The notes: generated by a model from the sequence alone, not told the origin. Positions 34,126-43,949 are shown, counted from the first letter of the stretch. The stretch: 64,000 nucleotides of DNA from Spirosoma sp. SC4-14 (GCF_037201965.1 NZ_CP147518.1:7247001-7311000); one strand, 5' to 3'. A program made the numbers and translations.

Positions 34126-34956
34126 TTAGGCCGGAAACGAAAAACGGTGCCCAAGCTCTCCCTGCCAAACGCTGTATTGATCAAATTGGTTTAAGAGCAC
34201 CGGCGGAGCATTAAAAATTCCGTAGATCGTTGATCCTGAACCACTCATACTGGCATACACCGCCCCCAGATCATATAATTGTTGCTTAAGTTGCCCTAAC
34301 AGGGGGTAGTTCGGAAACAGGCTATCTTCAAAATCGTTATGCACGGTATGGCGCCATTCGTCAAGTGACTGTTGCAGATGTACCCGCAACGGTAGTTGAG
34401 GCAGTTGGGGTCGCACTTTTGCGTAGGCTTCGGCAGTAGATATAGCCAGGTTCGGATAAACCAGAACGATGTAGTACCCGCGCAGATCAAGGTCTATTTC
34501 CTCAAATACATCGCCTTTTTCGAGGCAATACATTGGCCGGTTCTGAACGAAAAAAGCACAGTCGCTACCTAATCGCCGGGCATATCCTTCCAGCTTGTGG
34601 GTAGGTAACCCCAGCGTAAAATAGGCATCCAGTAACCTTAGCGTAAAGGCAGCATCGGCCGAGCCTCCGCCCAAGCCTGCCCCAATCGGAACAATTTTAT
34701 GCAGATGAATATGAACCGGCGGCAAATCGAAATCGGTCTTTAGCAACTCATAAGCCCGTACACACAGATTCGTATGGGTCTCGCCAGGAATCAATAACCC
34801 ACTGCTACTAAAAATGAAATCAGTTGCCGGAACAACTTCCAGCATATCGGTCCATGAGACCGGATAAAAACACGATTGCAGATTATGAAAGCCATCGGGC
34901 CGCTTCTCGGTAATGAAAAGGCCCAGATTAATTTTTGCGTTAGGAAAAGCAAGCAT
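34126..34956 (-). CDS. ispE: 4-diphosphocytidyl-2-C-methyl-D-erythritol kinase
   Basis: 276 residues, GHMP kinase fold. FPNAKINLGLFITEKRPDGFHNLQS at the N-terminus contains the catalytic Lys/Asp region; the ATP loop PIGAGLGGGSADAAFTLRLL lies at about 88-107; the C-terminal SMSGSGSTIYGIF (about 235) closes the active site. It phosphorylates CDP-methylerythritol in the non-mevalonate isoprenoid pathway, which also supplies undecaprenyl phosphate for the glycan locus. A single-copy housekeeping gene. Confidence 0.96.
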   Translation of the reverse strand: MLAFPNAKINLGLFITEKRPDGFHNLQSCFYPVSWTDMLEVVPATDFIFSSSGLLIPGETHTNLCVRAYELLKTDFDLPPVHIHLHKIVPIGAGLGGGSADAAFTLRLLDAYFTLGLPTHKLEGYARRLGSDCAFFVQNRPMYCLEKGDVFEEIDLDLRGYYIVLVYPNLAISTAEAYAKVRPQLPQLPLRVHLQQSLDEWRHTVHNDFEDSLFPNYPLLGQLKQQLYDLGAVYASMSGSGSTIYGIFNAPPVLLNQFDQYSVWQGELGHRFSFPA

Positions 34957-35058
34957 GTACCCAAATGATCACCGACAGTGCGCAGCCGCCGTACTAATAA
35001 ATGATATGAATGTAAGGCTACGGCCCCATTATTCATAATTTCACCGCCGGGCGGTTCA

Positions 35059-37509
35059 TTATTTTATAGCAATTACTTTAAATTCGGTTCGGCGATTGCG
35101 CTGATGTTCGGCTTCGGTACAGATAACTCCATCAGTACAATTATTCACCAATTGCGTTTCGCCCATGCCAATAGCCACCATTCGCTTGCGACTTATCCCT
35201 TTCGAATTCAGATAATTGGCCACCGCTTTCGCCCGTTCTGTCGATAGTATTTTGTTATGGGTGGCATCGCCCCGGCTATCGGTATGCGATCGGATTTCTA
35301 TGACTAATGATGGATATTTCCGCATTGTGGCTACCAGCCGGTCCAGTTCCCGGGATGCATCAGGACGCAGGCTATAACGATCCAGATCATAGTAAATATT
35401 ATCGATCGTAATCACGTCGCCAACGCTCAGCATTCGCAGATCGGCCGATAACTCTTTCGGCTTTTCTTTTTTGGGAAGTCGCTTAATTCGGTTTGTGTTC
35501 GTACCAAATTCAGGTTTTGAGGCCACCAACGTATAGTCGCACCCTGGATCGAGATCGAAACTATAGCGACCATCGGGGCCGGTTACGTACTCCCGTTGCG
35601 ACCGGTTGCATTCGTTCCGAAGCCTAACCGTAACGCCTTCGATTGGCTTCCCATCCCGTTCGCTTTTAACAATTCCACGAATGCGCGAGCGGGTCAGCGC
35701 TGTGGCAGGAGCCGGTCTTTCTGGAATTGTATCCATAATGACTGTGGGCTTCATCATCGATATTTCGAGCCGGGAAGGCTGGTCGTCGGTTAGTGCGCGG
35801 GTCGTAAAACCAACGGTGCTGTTGATATAGCCATCGCGGCTGGCCTGAAATGTGAAGGCGTTGTTGGCTTCCAGACATATCCTGACCAGGCCATTCTGAT
35901 CGGTTGTGATGGTCTGATCGGGGCGACCTTCTGCTTTTGACTTAACCACTATATCGACACTGTCCAAGGGCATATCTGTACTGGAATCGTACAGACGAAT
36001 CGTTAGATCACGGCATCCATACAGGGAACTTTCACGAATAAATCGATAAATATCGTCGCTGCCATCCTGCCGGTTACTACTAAAATAGCCTGCACGTCGG
36101 CTGGCGTCCGTAATCAGCCCGAAGTCATCTTCCCTAGAGTTGATTGGTGCATCCAGGTGCTCAATAGAACGAGCTGTCAGCCCATTCGAGAGTGGTGCGT
36201 AGAAAATATCCAGTCCTCCCAAACCACCCCGCCCATCGGACGAAAAATAGAGATTGTTGGCATCGTCGATAAAGGGGAACAGTTCATTTCCCTTTGTGTT
36301 GACGGTAGGCCCCAGGTTTACCGGACGGCCCCATTGACCATTCAGATAACGACTAACATAAATATCGGTCCCGCCGAGCCCTCCGGGCATATCGGATACA
36401 AAATAGAGCAACTGCTCGTCGCGACTTAAGGATGGATGCCCAACGGAGTATTCATCACTATTGAAAGGTAATTCTTCAACATCGCCCCATGTGCCATTAT
36501 CCTGCCGTGCTGTATAGATCTTGAGTTTGTTAATACCCTCTGCGCTTTTCTTGGATTTGCCTTCATTATAATTATTTCGTGTGAAGAAAATCCGGTTGCC
36601 ATCGTGCGAAAACGTGGCGGGCCCTTCGTGGTATTTTGTATTAAGCGCTTTGCTAAATCGCTGGGTTGCACCGGCAGGTTTAGCCTCATAGCCTAAGCCT
36701 TCGGTAATAGCTATGCCCTCATAAAAACCCGGAACCGTTCGGGAATCATTAGCCGTTGGGCGTGTATATTCATCGCTGCCTAAGCGTCTTTCTGTTTTGA
36801 TGTGTTCGTTTGCTGGTTTGCTGATGCTACCATCGGCATTGATAATGCTGCTCACCTTCAGGTTGTTCCGATTAGGCACATAAAATAAGTCGAGATAACC
36901 TGCCCCTCCGCCATTGCCTGTTGCCTCAATAGCCGATCCACCTTTTTTACCGGCTACATACACAAGTCCTTCTTTATAAAAAGCGGGACTAAACTCTTCG
37001 CCTTTGGAGTTCAAAGACAGGTATTCGAGCCGGTAGCGGATGGTTTCTTTCCGGTTCCCTAATGCCGGAGTATTATCGTCGGGAACAGCTATGGGTGTGC
37101 TCGCTACAGCCTTGTCGCGTACTTGAAGATACCGCTCATACTGTTTCTGAGCTTCCTGAAACTTGCCATTTCCAGCCAGTGTCTGTGCAAACAGCAAGGC
37201 CTGTTGGGGGTCTTCGTCGGGGTTGTTTACCAATGCCTCCCGATAATAGCGTTCTGCTTTTACCCCATCGCCCACCGAACGATAGGCCTGCGCGAGTTGC
37301 CGTTGTACCGCTGCCTTCTGTATGGCCGTAAGCTGATCGCCCTGCTCGTCCAGAATTTGTAAGTAAGCATCAATTGCCCGGCCATACGCCTTATAATTCA
37401 GCAGGCGATCGGCCTGCCGCAATAGCGAATCGGCCTGAGCACAAACTATTGTCGAACAGTTCGTCCACAGCAATACGCCCAAAATCAGCTTTAACCAATG
37501 TGTCTTCAT
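35059..37509 (-). CDS. TPR / PD40 / OmpA-domain outer-membrane protein (PorE-like)
   Basis: 816 residues with a signal peptide (MKTHWLKLILGVLLWTNCSTIVCAQ). The order is TPR helices (about 30-130), a PD40 six-bladed propeller (about 160-490; repeats such as GPATFSHDGNRIFFTRN, GHPSLSRDEQLLYFVSDMPGGLGGTDIYVS, LFPFIDDANNLYFSSDGRGGLGGLDIF), two carboxypeptidase-regulatory-like beta domains (about 500-690), and a C-terminal OmpA peptidoglycan-binding domain (DLDRYSLRPDASRELDRL, IEIRSHTDSRG). This is the architecture of PorE of the type IX secretion system, but the family has many paralogs. A short ACCGCC/GGCGGT hairpin without a T-run follows the stop. Confidence 0.88.
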   Translation of the reverse strand: MKTHWLKLILGVLLWTNCSTIVCAQADSLLRQADRLLNYKAYGRAIDAYLQILDEQGDQLTAIQKAAVQRQLAQAYRSVGDGVKAERYYREALVNNPDEDPQQALLFAQTLAGNGKFQEAQKQYERYLQVRDKAVASTPIAVPDDNTPALGNRKETIRYRLEYLSLNSKGEEFSPAFYKEGLVYVAGKKGGSAIEATGNGGGAGYLDLFYVPNRNNLKVSSIINADGSISKPANEHIKTERRLGSDEYTRPTANDSRTVPGFYEGIAITEGLGYEAKPAGATQRFSKALNTKYHEGPATFSHDGNRIFFTRNNYNEGKSKKSAEGINKLKIYTARQDNGTWGDVEELPFNSDEYSVGHPSLSRDEQLLYFVSDMPGGLGGTDIYVSRYLNGQWGRPVNLGPTVNTKGNELFPFIDDANNLYFSSDGRGGLGGLDIFYAPLSNGLTARSIEHLDAPINSREDDFGLITDASRRAGYFSSNRQDGSDDIYRFIRESSLYGCRDLTIRLYDSSTDMPLDSVDIVVKSKAEGRPDQTITTDQNGLVRICLEANNAFTFQASRDGYINSTVGFTTRALTDDQPSRLEISMMKPTVIMDTIPERPAPATALTRSRIRGIVKSERDGKPIEGVTVRLRNECNRSQREYVTGPDGRYSFDLDPGCDYTLVASKPEFGTNTNRIKRLPKKEKPKELSADLRMLSVGDVITIDNIYYDLDRYSLRPDASRELDRLVATMRKYPSLVIEIRSHTDSRGDATHNKILSTERAKAVANYLNSKGISRKRMVAIGMGETQLVNNCTDGVICTEAEHQRNRRTEFKVIAIK

Positions 37510-37589
37510 CAGTACTTTTTCTAAGTCCGGTTTTCCGGTTACTTATTTATAAATTGGCAAACACCCCTGCCTTACTTCGTATCGGCAAC

Positions 37590-39731
37590 TTACCGCGCCA
37601 GTGTCAGAAACCGGACGAATTCGCGGCCATCACTTAGCTTAATCTGATAATAGTAGGTACCATCAGGTAAACCTTGCATAGCTGTAGTGGTTTTAATTCC
37701 CTGATTGGCAGTCCCATCCCAATCGTTTTTGTAGTTGTTATTTCGGTAAACAACGCTCCCCCAACGGTTATATATTTCCAATTGAATGGTTACACCAGCT
37801 GGTAGCCGTTGTACAACAAAATAATCGTTAATACCATCGCCGTTTGGCGAGAATCCTTCCGGAATAAACACGGTAGTGGCTTCCTCTTCAGGCTGTAAGG
37901 AATGTAGGGTTATGCTCGTTGGCTCATTGTTATCCGTAGGATCGCCGTTCTGGTCAGGATCAGTGCTGATTCCATTGGTGGATATATCCCGGCAAATGCG
38001 CCCATTCGTGTCCAGTGCGTTTACGGCTGCTCTATTGGCAAATGTCAGCGTTGTGGCCTGACTTACATCCATGCGAACTGTAAGCCAGACGTGCGCTTCT
38101 GCGCCAGCAGGTAACTGGTTATTTACGGCAAGCAATGTTGTATCGGCACCCTGTCCCGTATAGGCTTCATTAATAGTCAGTCCGTTATCGGCTCTTGCCG
38201 AAACGGCGTATAATCTGGCTCCTGTAGCCGTAAAAACAGCATCCAGATTATCAGAGATCTGGAGTTTGGTAAGCGCATGTTTGCCAAGGTTTACAACCGT
38301 TAGCAGGTATGTTAGCTCTACCAGTTTTGTTGTTCCTTCTATTAACCACACAGGTTTACTCACTTTCTTACTCAATCCTACCACTTCCTGCGTAAGGGCT
38401 GGTGCCCCTATTGTCAATTGTGTTGATGTACCCACACAAGGCCCACTGGCATCGGGGTCCGAAACGGTTAGCGTAAATGTAGTGGACCCACGCTGACGAT
38501 CCGTTTCCGATAACAGGTAGCGCGTATTAAGTCCATCATCAGTAAACAACCCTCCTCCGCTACTCGACCAACTGGCCGATTCTGCCGAACCGCCCAGTTT
38601 TCCCCGTAAATACACAACGCCTTTTGTCCAGTTTAGCGTATCTAACCGAATAGCAACCGTAGCCGGATCGCTTATGCACGGAGTTATCGCATTCTGGCAT
38701 GGGCCAATACGCACCGTAACGGATACTGGCTCCGTGTAACAGCCAGTGCTGCTACGTCCAAAAATATAATAGACTCCTGCTTTGACGGCCCCCGGCGACT
38801 GAACAATTGGCGAATCGAAAGAGGCTCCGGTTCTAAATGAATAATACAATCCATGACTATTTCCCTGAATTGCCGTGGATAAGTCGGCCGTTTGAAAGGG
38901 ACATTTGTTGATAAGGCTGGTTGTAGCCAGCAGCTTTTGGTCAGACGCCCGAACAATAATCGGAATGCTTGCCGAACTATCGCTCCGACAGGAACCGATC
39001 TGGCAAACTGCCCGATAACTCATTGTTTGATTCGGACTCACCGAATGGACTATGCCTTCGTTTCCATCCGACCAGCGAACTGTTCCAATACAGTTGGAAG
39101 CCGTTAATCGAACCGACTGCCCCACACAAATTTCTGTTTTATCGGCAACCAAAACGGGTATTGCTGGTGAGGCTACCTGAACCAGAGCCCCTGTCGATGG
39201 GTTACTGACACACTGGTTTTGTTGGCAGGTAGCCGTAAATACCGACGTTTGGGTAAGGTTTCCGGTCCAGACTAGCCCAGTTGTCTGATCGGGCCATCGT
39301 ACTGTGCCACTGCAATTTGTTGCCGTTAGCTGAACAGCATCGCCTGCGCAAATAAGTGCCGATGAAGCCGTGATAGCAGGTGAATCGGGCGTATGGACCG
39401 TTATTTTCCAGACATCGGCAAAACAACTGATGCAGCCTTGCCGGGCCCGGCAAATGGCCGTATATTTTGTGGTTTGCTGCGGCCGAACATCAATACTGTT
39501 TCCGGTAGCACCATTGGACCATACTACCGTGCCAACACAACCGGTTGCGGTTAAGGTAACAACGTCATTACGGCAAATTTCTTTGGCCGTTCCTGCAATA
39601 ACTGGCGGTTCAGGATGCTGACACGTATCGGCAGAAATGGTTGCGCTGGCAATAGCATTCATGGATGCTACTATCACTAATAGCATCCATAAATTATTCC
39701 GTATTAATTTACTTAGTAGCCGTTTTGCCAT
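37590..39731 (-). CDS. Secreted Ig-like repeat protein with T9SS type B sorting domain
   Basis: 713 residues, signal peptide 1-31. Three consecutive Cys-paired beta repeats of about 80-85 residues (about 40-290), each with the phrase C-x5-V-x-LTA-x2-C-x-GTV-x-W. A middle region follows, then a DUF11-like domain (about 465-600: VELTYLLTVVNLGKHALTKLQISDNL). The last 90 residues are a gliding-motility-associated/type B sorting domain: FIPEGFSPNGDGINDYFVV, EIYNRWGSVVYRNNNYKNDWDG, LPDGTYYYQIKLSDG. It should be exported and anchored by type IX secretion, probably as a surface adhesin. The PorE-like gene lies 80 bp downstream on the same strand. Confidence 0.85.
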   Translation of the reverse strand: MAKRLLSKLIRNNLWMLLVIVASMNAIASATISADTCQHPEPPVIAGTAKEICRNDVVTLTATGCVGTVVWSNGATGNSIDVRPQQTTKYTAICRARQGCISCFADVWKITVHTPDSPAITASSALICAGDAVQLTATNCSGTVRWPDQTTGLVWTGNLTQTSVFTATCQQNQCVSNPSTGALVQVASPAIPVLVADKTEICVGQSVRLTASNCIGTVRWSDGNEGIVHSVSPNQTMSYRAVCQIGSCRSDSSASIPIIVRASDQKLLATTSLINKCPFQTADLSTAIQGNSHGLYYSFRTGASFDSPIVQSPGAVKAGVYYIFGRSSTGCYTEPVSVTVRIGPCQNAITPCISDPATVAIRLDTLNWTKGVVYLRGKLGGSAESASWSSSGGGLFTDDGLNTRYLLSETDRQRGSTTFTLTVSDPDASGPCVGTSTQLTIGAPALTQEVVGLSKKVSKPVWLIEGTTKLVELTYLLTVVNLGKHALTKLQISDNLDAVFTATGARLYAVSARADNGLTINEAYTGQGADTTLLAVNNQLPAGAEAHVWLTVRMDVSQATTLTFANRAAVNALDTNGRICRDISTNGISTDPDQNGDPTDNNEPTSITLHSLQPEEEATTVFIPEGFSPNGDGINDYFVVQRLPAGVTIQLEIYNRWGSVVYRNNNYKNDWDGTANQGIKTTTAMQGLPDGTYYYQIKLSDGREFVRFLTLAR

Positions 39732-40009
39732 ACGCTTGCATGATTACTCGTTTACAGACGAATATCATGCCAAGCGTTTCAGAAAGTAATACATGACTGA
39801 GAGTTCGGCAATATATGGTTTATATTGCCCGGCTTATTTTGCTAAAGTATAGTTGATGGAAGTAAAGGAAGCCCCAAAAAAAGCGTCTTAATTACAATCA
39901 TAAACCATGCCAACCTTACAGCCTATTCAACAAAACCATATTACCTAAAGCACACAAAAGGTATCTATAAGTATTCTAAATGAATAATATGCCACTATAC
40001 TATCTAACG
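39732..40009. other. 278 bp gap with no recognised feature
   Basis: Between the type B sorting-domain gene (start) and the ABC ATPase gene (stop). AT-rich. I found no ORF, no hairpin with a T-run and no TAnnTTTG match at a useful position on either strand. Confidence 0.4.
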
Positions 40010-41407
40010 CTAAACGAGCTCAAAAATCTTCTCAATGCGGTCGGGCAACTCGCTTCGGTCATGTGTAACAAAAAGAATTGTTTTATCCTTTAACGAATCC
40101 AGCAACGTTCTGGCTAACTGCATGCTCCGGGCATCCATTGCCTGAAAAGGCTCATCCAGGATTAATACAGGAGAATTCTTCAGCAATGCCCTGATCAATA
40201 AAGCCAGCCGTTGTTCTCCTACCGATAATGTCCCGAATGGCCGGTCAATCAGCTCACTAAGGCCAAAATAGTCTAATAACTGACGCAAATCAGCTTCCGT
40301 ACTGGCCGGAATCCGGGCTGGCACCGTGATTGTATCGGTTAGTCCCGTAAAAGCAACCTGCGCTACGGTCAGGTGCTGCGGGAAATAGAGGTGTAATTCA
40401 GGGGAGACAAACCCAATCCGACGTTTCACATCCCAGATGCTTTCGCCTTTGCCGCGTCGTTTGCCAAAAACCCGAACGTCGTTTGCATAAGCCTGCGGGT
40501 GGTCGCCATATAATAAACTTAGCAACACCGATTTTCCGGCTCCATTTCGGCCCATCAGTGCCCATCGTTCATTTGTATGAACAGTCCAGTTTATCGAATC
40601 CAGAATAACACGCTCATTATAACGAACGCTAACATTTGTGAGTTGAAAAGCCTCCGAAAAATCGGCTGGCTTTGGAAGCGTTTCCAAAACCGGAACGGCC
40701 GGAAAAGCACTTGAATTTTCCGGCCGAATAAATTCCTCCCGTGGGCCAGCCCAAGTCATTTTCCCTTGCTCTAAAACCAGAACATGGGTGATAAAACTGG
40801 GTAAACTCTCGGGCTCAATAGCAATAACAAGCGTTAAGCCATGTTCTACAAGATCGGCAAGCCAGGTTGTCAGATCAGCGCGAAAGGTAGCATCTAAACC
40901 TACAAATGGATTATCCAGTAGAAGCACTTGCGGATGTTGTAACAAAGCCCGACCAATACGGGCTTTGCGGGTTTGCCCATTGGATAGTTTCAGGAACGCG
41001 TAATCGAGCAGAGGTTCAAGGCCGAGTCGTTGAATCAGGGCCGTTTCTTCGGGCGACCCAGCATAACGCAGATACTCACGAACGGTAATGACAGGCACTT
41101 TATCGTTCGAATCGCTCATGGTGGCATGATAGCGCTGCTGATAAAAATGGCCACTGTATGAAAACTGTCGGGAGTCTTCTTTAAAGGAAACAAACGAAGC
41201 CGATAGCGACCGGGTAAGCGTACCGGGCAACGTCGGCAACTGTCCGGCCAGAGCCTGTAACAAGGTTGTTTTACCACTTCCTACTGGCCCAACTATAGCC
41301 CAACATTCGCCAGCATGAATGGTTAAATTTAAATTGGTCAGAATGGTCTTCCCACCCCGCCGAACAGAAAAGTTATGCAGAGAAATCAAGTCGGTTGTAC
41401 TGGACAT
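40010..41407 (-). CDS. ABC ATPase with two nucleotide-binding domains (ModF-like)
   Basis: 465 residues holding two ABC domains. First (about 5-215): Walker A GPVGSGKTT, signature LSNGQTRKARIGRALLQHP, Walker B VLLLDNPF. Second (about 245-460): Walker A GRNGAGKSV, signature LSVGEQRLALLIRALLKN, Walker B VLILDEPF. There are no membrane segments. Length and domain order fit the ModF/PhrA group, ATPases linked by family to molybdate systems, although no mod genes are near. The signature of domain 1 (LSNGQ) is degenerate, a feature of the group. Function is therefore only partly known. Confidence 0.85.
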   Translation of the reverse strand: MSSTTDLISLHNFSVRRGGKTILTNLNLTIHAGECWAIVGPVGSGKTTLLQALAGQLPTLPGTLTRSLSASFVSFKEDSRQFSYSGHFYQQRYHATMSDSNDKVPVITVREYLRYAGSPEETALIQRLGLEPLLDYAFLKLSNGQTRKARIGRALLQHPQVLLLDNPFVGLDATFRADLTTWLADLVEHGLTLVIAIEPESLPSFITHVLVLEQGKMTWAGPREEFIRPENSSAFPAVPVLETLPKPADFSEAFQLTNVSVRYNERVILDSINWTVHTNERWALMGRNGAGKSVLLSLLYGDHPQAYANDVRVFGKRRGKGESIWDVKRRIGFVSPELHLYFPQHLTVAQVAFTGLTDTITVPARIPASTEADLRQLLDYFGLSELIDRPFGTLSVGEQRLALLIRALLKNSPVLILDEPFQAMDARSMQLARTLLDSLKDKTILFVTHDRSELPDRIEKIFELV

Positions 41408-41452
41408 AAAAAAAGCTGGACGGATAACGTTACAAAGTTATCCACCCAGCTT
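41408..41452 (-). terminator. Terminator of the Thr/Gly-rich protein gene
   Basis: Minus-strand stem AAGCTGGGTGGATAAC with GTTATCCGTCCAGCTT (one mismatch) and a run of T residues after it. It lies 25 bp after the stop of the gene at 41477 and directly before the start of the ABC ATPase gene. Confidence 0.8.
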
Positions 41453-41476
41453 ATCCTCATGACGTTTTGCGCTCAA

Positions 41477-41980
41477 TTAATTCGTCATCGAAGAAGGTTT
41501 AGTTGTTGTGCCCGATCTGCTTCTTGTGCGGGTTGGCGTATTTCCAACCGAGCCAGCGCCCATACGATCTGTAGTACCCGAATTGTAGGTTGAATTACTA
41601 GGACTCGTACCAGCGCCTGTGCTCATCGAACCTGTTCCGGTTGAGTATGTGCTGTTTGTAGTGCTGCCCGTACCATAGGTGGTTGTTCCAGTGGTAGTAC
41701 CGGTGCCCATCGTATTAGTCCCCGTACCCATTGTACTGGTACCGGTAGGGTTACCCATCGTATTGGTTGGCGGTTGCGCCGGATTGGTGTTTGTACCGGT
41801 CATGGGCTGTGTTTGGTACGTTCCCGAATTGGTGCGATTGTTCTGCCCGTTCGAGTTGGTAGTTGTTCCCATGTTTGTGGTACCCGTCGTCCCGGTCGTA
41901 CCCGAATTGGTCGTTTGTGCTTGCGCGTTGAGGGCCAGGCCGGCTGCCAGCATGAATCCCAGTTTCAATACATTTTTCAT
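41477..41980 (-). CDS. Secreted low-complexity Thr/Gly/Asn-rich protein
   Basis: 167 residues: a signal peptide (MKNVLKLGFMLAAGLALNAQAQ) then about 145 residues almost wholly Thr, Gly, Ser, Asn and Met in short degenerate repeats (TGTTGTT, TNTMGTGTNTMG), ending in a basic stretch (PTRTRSRSGTTTKP). There is no domain or catalytic signature. A matching unstructured frame also exists on the other strand but has no signal peptide. The own terminator and signal peptide support a real gene. Function unknown; an extracellular or periplasmic disordered protein. Confidence 0.65.
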   Translation of the reverse strand: MKNVLKLGFMLAAGLALNAQAQTTNSGTTGTTGTTNMGTTTNSNGQNNRTNSGTYQTQPMTGTNTNPAQPPTNTMGNPTGTSTMGTGTNTMGTGTTTGTTTYGTGSTTNSTYSTGTGSMSTGAGTSPSNSTYNSGTTDRMGAGSVGNTPTRTRSRSGTTTKPSSMTN

Positions 41981-42150
41981 AGTTGAGTCTAAATTGCTAT
42001 TGTGTTACCCAATAGTCTATAGTACAACTCAACTAAAAATCTATTGTTTTACTGCGTCTATTTATTTTAATGATAGAAACGTGCTTAACTCCATAACCCC
42101 CTCTTCATATTTACCTACTAATCAGATATTTACCACGTAAATTAAAAATA

Positions 42151-42185
42151 AAAAAGCTGGTAACTAAAGAGCTACCAGCTTTTTT
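42151..42185 (-). terminator. Terminator of the GMC oxidoreductase gene
   Basis: Perfect stem AAAAAGCTGGTA with TACCAGCTTTTT around a short loop, with extra T residues on either strand, 20 bp after the GMC stop codon at 42205. Confidence 0.85.
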
Positions 42186-42204
42186 ATTCGAAGATTTCAG
42201 GCAA

Positions 42205-43923
42205 TTATAGATTGCCTTTCTTCATTTCCTTAACGGCAAAGTCAGCAGCACGGGCCGTCAGTGCCATGTATGTCAACGACGGGTTCACGCAGGATGCCGA
42301 AACCATGCAGGCTCCATCGGTGTTGAACACATTCTTCACCGAATGGATCTGATTATGTGCATTCAGGACTGACGTTTTAGGATCACGGCCCATCCGTGCG
42401 GTTCCCATTTCGTGTATACCGATACCGGGATGCTTCGTCTTGTCGTTATAGGGGGTCACATTTTTAAAGCCAGCGGCTTCGAGCATTTCAGCAGCATCGT
42501 TCATCATGTCGATCCGCATTTTGTGCTCATTTTCGCCATAGGCAGCATCGAATACAATCAGTGGAAGGCCCCATTTATCTTTCTGATCGGGCGAAAGCGT
42601 CATGCGGTTGTTCGGATCAGCAATCATTTCACCAAAACCGCCCAGACTCATCGTCCACGGCCCTGGTTTGGTCAGGCTGTCTTTAAAATCTGCGCCAAAC
42701 CCTTCCATACCGTTGCCACGTCCCCAGCCACCACGACCAGCACCGCCCTGATAACCAAAGCCACGGACATAATCGCGTTTATCGCCATTCCAGTTACGAT
42801 AGCGCGGTATATATACCCCATTGGCACGACGGCCAAAGTAATACTGATCTTCCATACCTTCGTATGAACCGGCAGCCCCAGCAGCCAGGTGATGATCCAT
42901 GATGTTGCGACCAAGTTGATCAGACTCATTACCCATACCGTTGGGGAAGCGGTGTGATTTCGAATTCATCAGAATGAATGTGCTACCGAAAGCCGATGCA
43001 TTCAGGAAGATAATCCGGGCATAGTACTCCCGAACTTCTTTCGTATTCTGATCGATAACCCGAACACCCGTTGCTTTTCCTTTTGCTTCGTCATAAAGCA
43101 CTTCCGACACGATCGAGTCGGGGCGTAGTGTTAACCGACCCGTTTTAACAGCGGCTGGCAATGTTGCCGACTGAGTGCTGAAATAAGCTCCGTATGGGCA
43201 GCCCCGCATACACTGGTTGCGGAACTGGCAGGCAGCCCGGCCCAGATCGTAGTGCAGTTGTTTAGGCTGCGTCAGGTGAGCCGTCCGCCCGATGGTTACG
43301 AGCCGCTTCGGAAACGCCTTCTCGATCCGTTTCTTGGCTTCCCGTTCCAGGCAGTTGAGTTGCATAGGAGGCAGGAAGTTGCCATCGGGCAATACATCCA
43401 CACCGTCTTTATTGCCCGAAACACCAACAAAGGTTTCGACATAGGTATACCACGGAGCCAGATCTTCGTAGCGAATTGGCCAGTCGACACCGATGCCTTC
43501 TTTGCCATTTGCCATGAAATCTTCTTTGTTCCAGCGGTAGCTCTGGCGGCCCCACATCAGCGATCGGCCACCAACGTGATAGCCACGAATCCAGTCGACT
43601 TTCCGTTTTTCGAGATATGGGTTTTCTTTGTCATTTTCGAAGAAGTGGCGCCACTCTTCATTGGCCGTATAGCCTGTACGCATGTTGGCCCAGTATTCTT
43701 CGGCTGCCTGCGTTGTGATACGTCCCCGATGCGGAAAATCCCAGGGGTTATTGGTTGCAGTAGGATAGCCCTCAATGTGTTTCACATCGCGACCGCGCTC
43801 CAGCATTAATACTTTCAAACCTTTCTGGGTCAGTTCCTTAGCGGCCCAGCCACCCGAAATACCCGATCCCACGACAATAGCGTCGTAGGTCATATCTTTT
43901 TTTGCGTCTATATTAAGGTTCAT
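42205..43923 (-). CDS. GMC-family FAD oxidoreductase
   Basis: 572 residues. FAD-binding motif YDAIVVGSGISGGWAAKELTQKGLKVLMLERG (about 13-44), the GMC loop YHVGGRSLMWGRQSYRW (about 116-132), a Cys-rich segment CQFRNQCMRGCPYGAYF (about 237-253) that resembles the iron-sulfur-like motif of sorbitol/gluconate dehydrogenase large subunits, and a C-terminal HEMGTARMGRDP ... TDGACMVSASCVNPSLTYMALTARAA with the catalytic His and Asn. It probably oxidises a sugar or polyol. Substrate unknown. The partner subunit gene lies 116 bp upstream; no cytochrome subunit is adjacent. Confidence 0.92.
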   Translation of the reverse strand: MNLNIDAKKDMTYDAIVVGSGISGGWAAKELTQKGLKVLMLERGRDVKHIEGYPTATNNPWDFPHRGRITTQAAEEYWANMRTGYTANEEWRHFFENDKENPYLEKRKVDWIRGYHVGGRSLMWGRQSYRWNKEDFMANGKEGIGVDWPIRYEDLAPWYTYVETFVGVSGNKDGVDVLPDGNFLPPMQLNCLEREAKKRIEKAFPKRLVTIGRTAHLTQPKQLHYDLGRAACQFRNQCMRGCPYGAYFSTQSATLPAAVKTGRLTLRPDSIVSEVLYDEAKGKATGVRVIDQNTKEVREYYARIIFLNASAFGSTFILMNSKSHRFPNGMGNESDQLGRNIMDHHLAAGAAGSYEGMEDQYYFGRRANGVYIPRYRNWNGDKRDYVRGFGYQGGAGRGGWGRGNGMEGFGADFKDSLTKPGPWTMSLGGFGEMIADPNNRMTLSPDQKDKWGLPLIVFDAAYGENEHKMRIDMMNDAAEMLEAAGFKNVTPYNDKTKHPGIGIHEMGTARMGRDPKTSVLNAHNQIHSVKNVFNTDGACMVSASCVNPSLTYMALTARAADFAVKEMKKGNL

Positions 43924-43949
43924 GTCTTTCTATACGTTTGTGGCTTACG

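Noticed and set aside
35043..35055. ACCGCC/GGCGGT hairpin after the PorE-like gene as a terminator
   Set aside because: Only 6 bp of stem and no T-run follow on the minus strand.
41679..42140. 153-codon plus-strand ORF opposite the Thr/Gly-rich gene
   Set aside because: It has no signal peptide or domain and exists because the low-complexity codons opposite rarely give stops; the minus-strand gene has a signal peptide and a terminator.
43252..43809. 185-codon antisense ORF inside the GMC oxidoreductase gene
   Set aside because: Shadow frame; the opposite strand is a complete, conserved enzyme.
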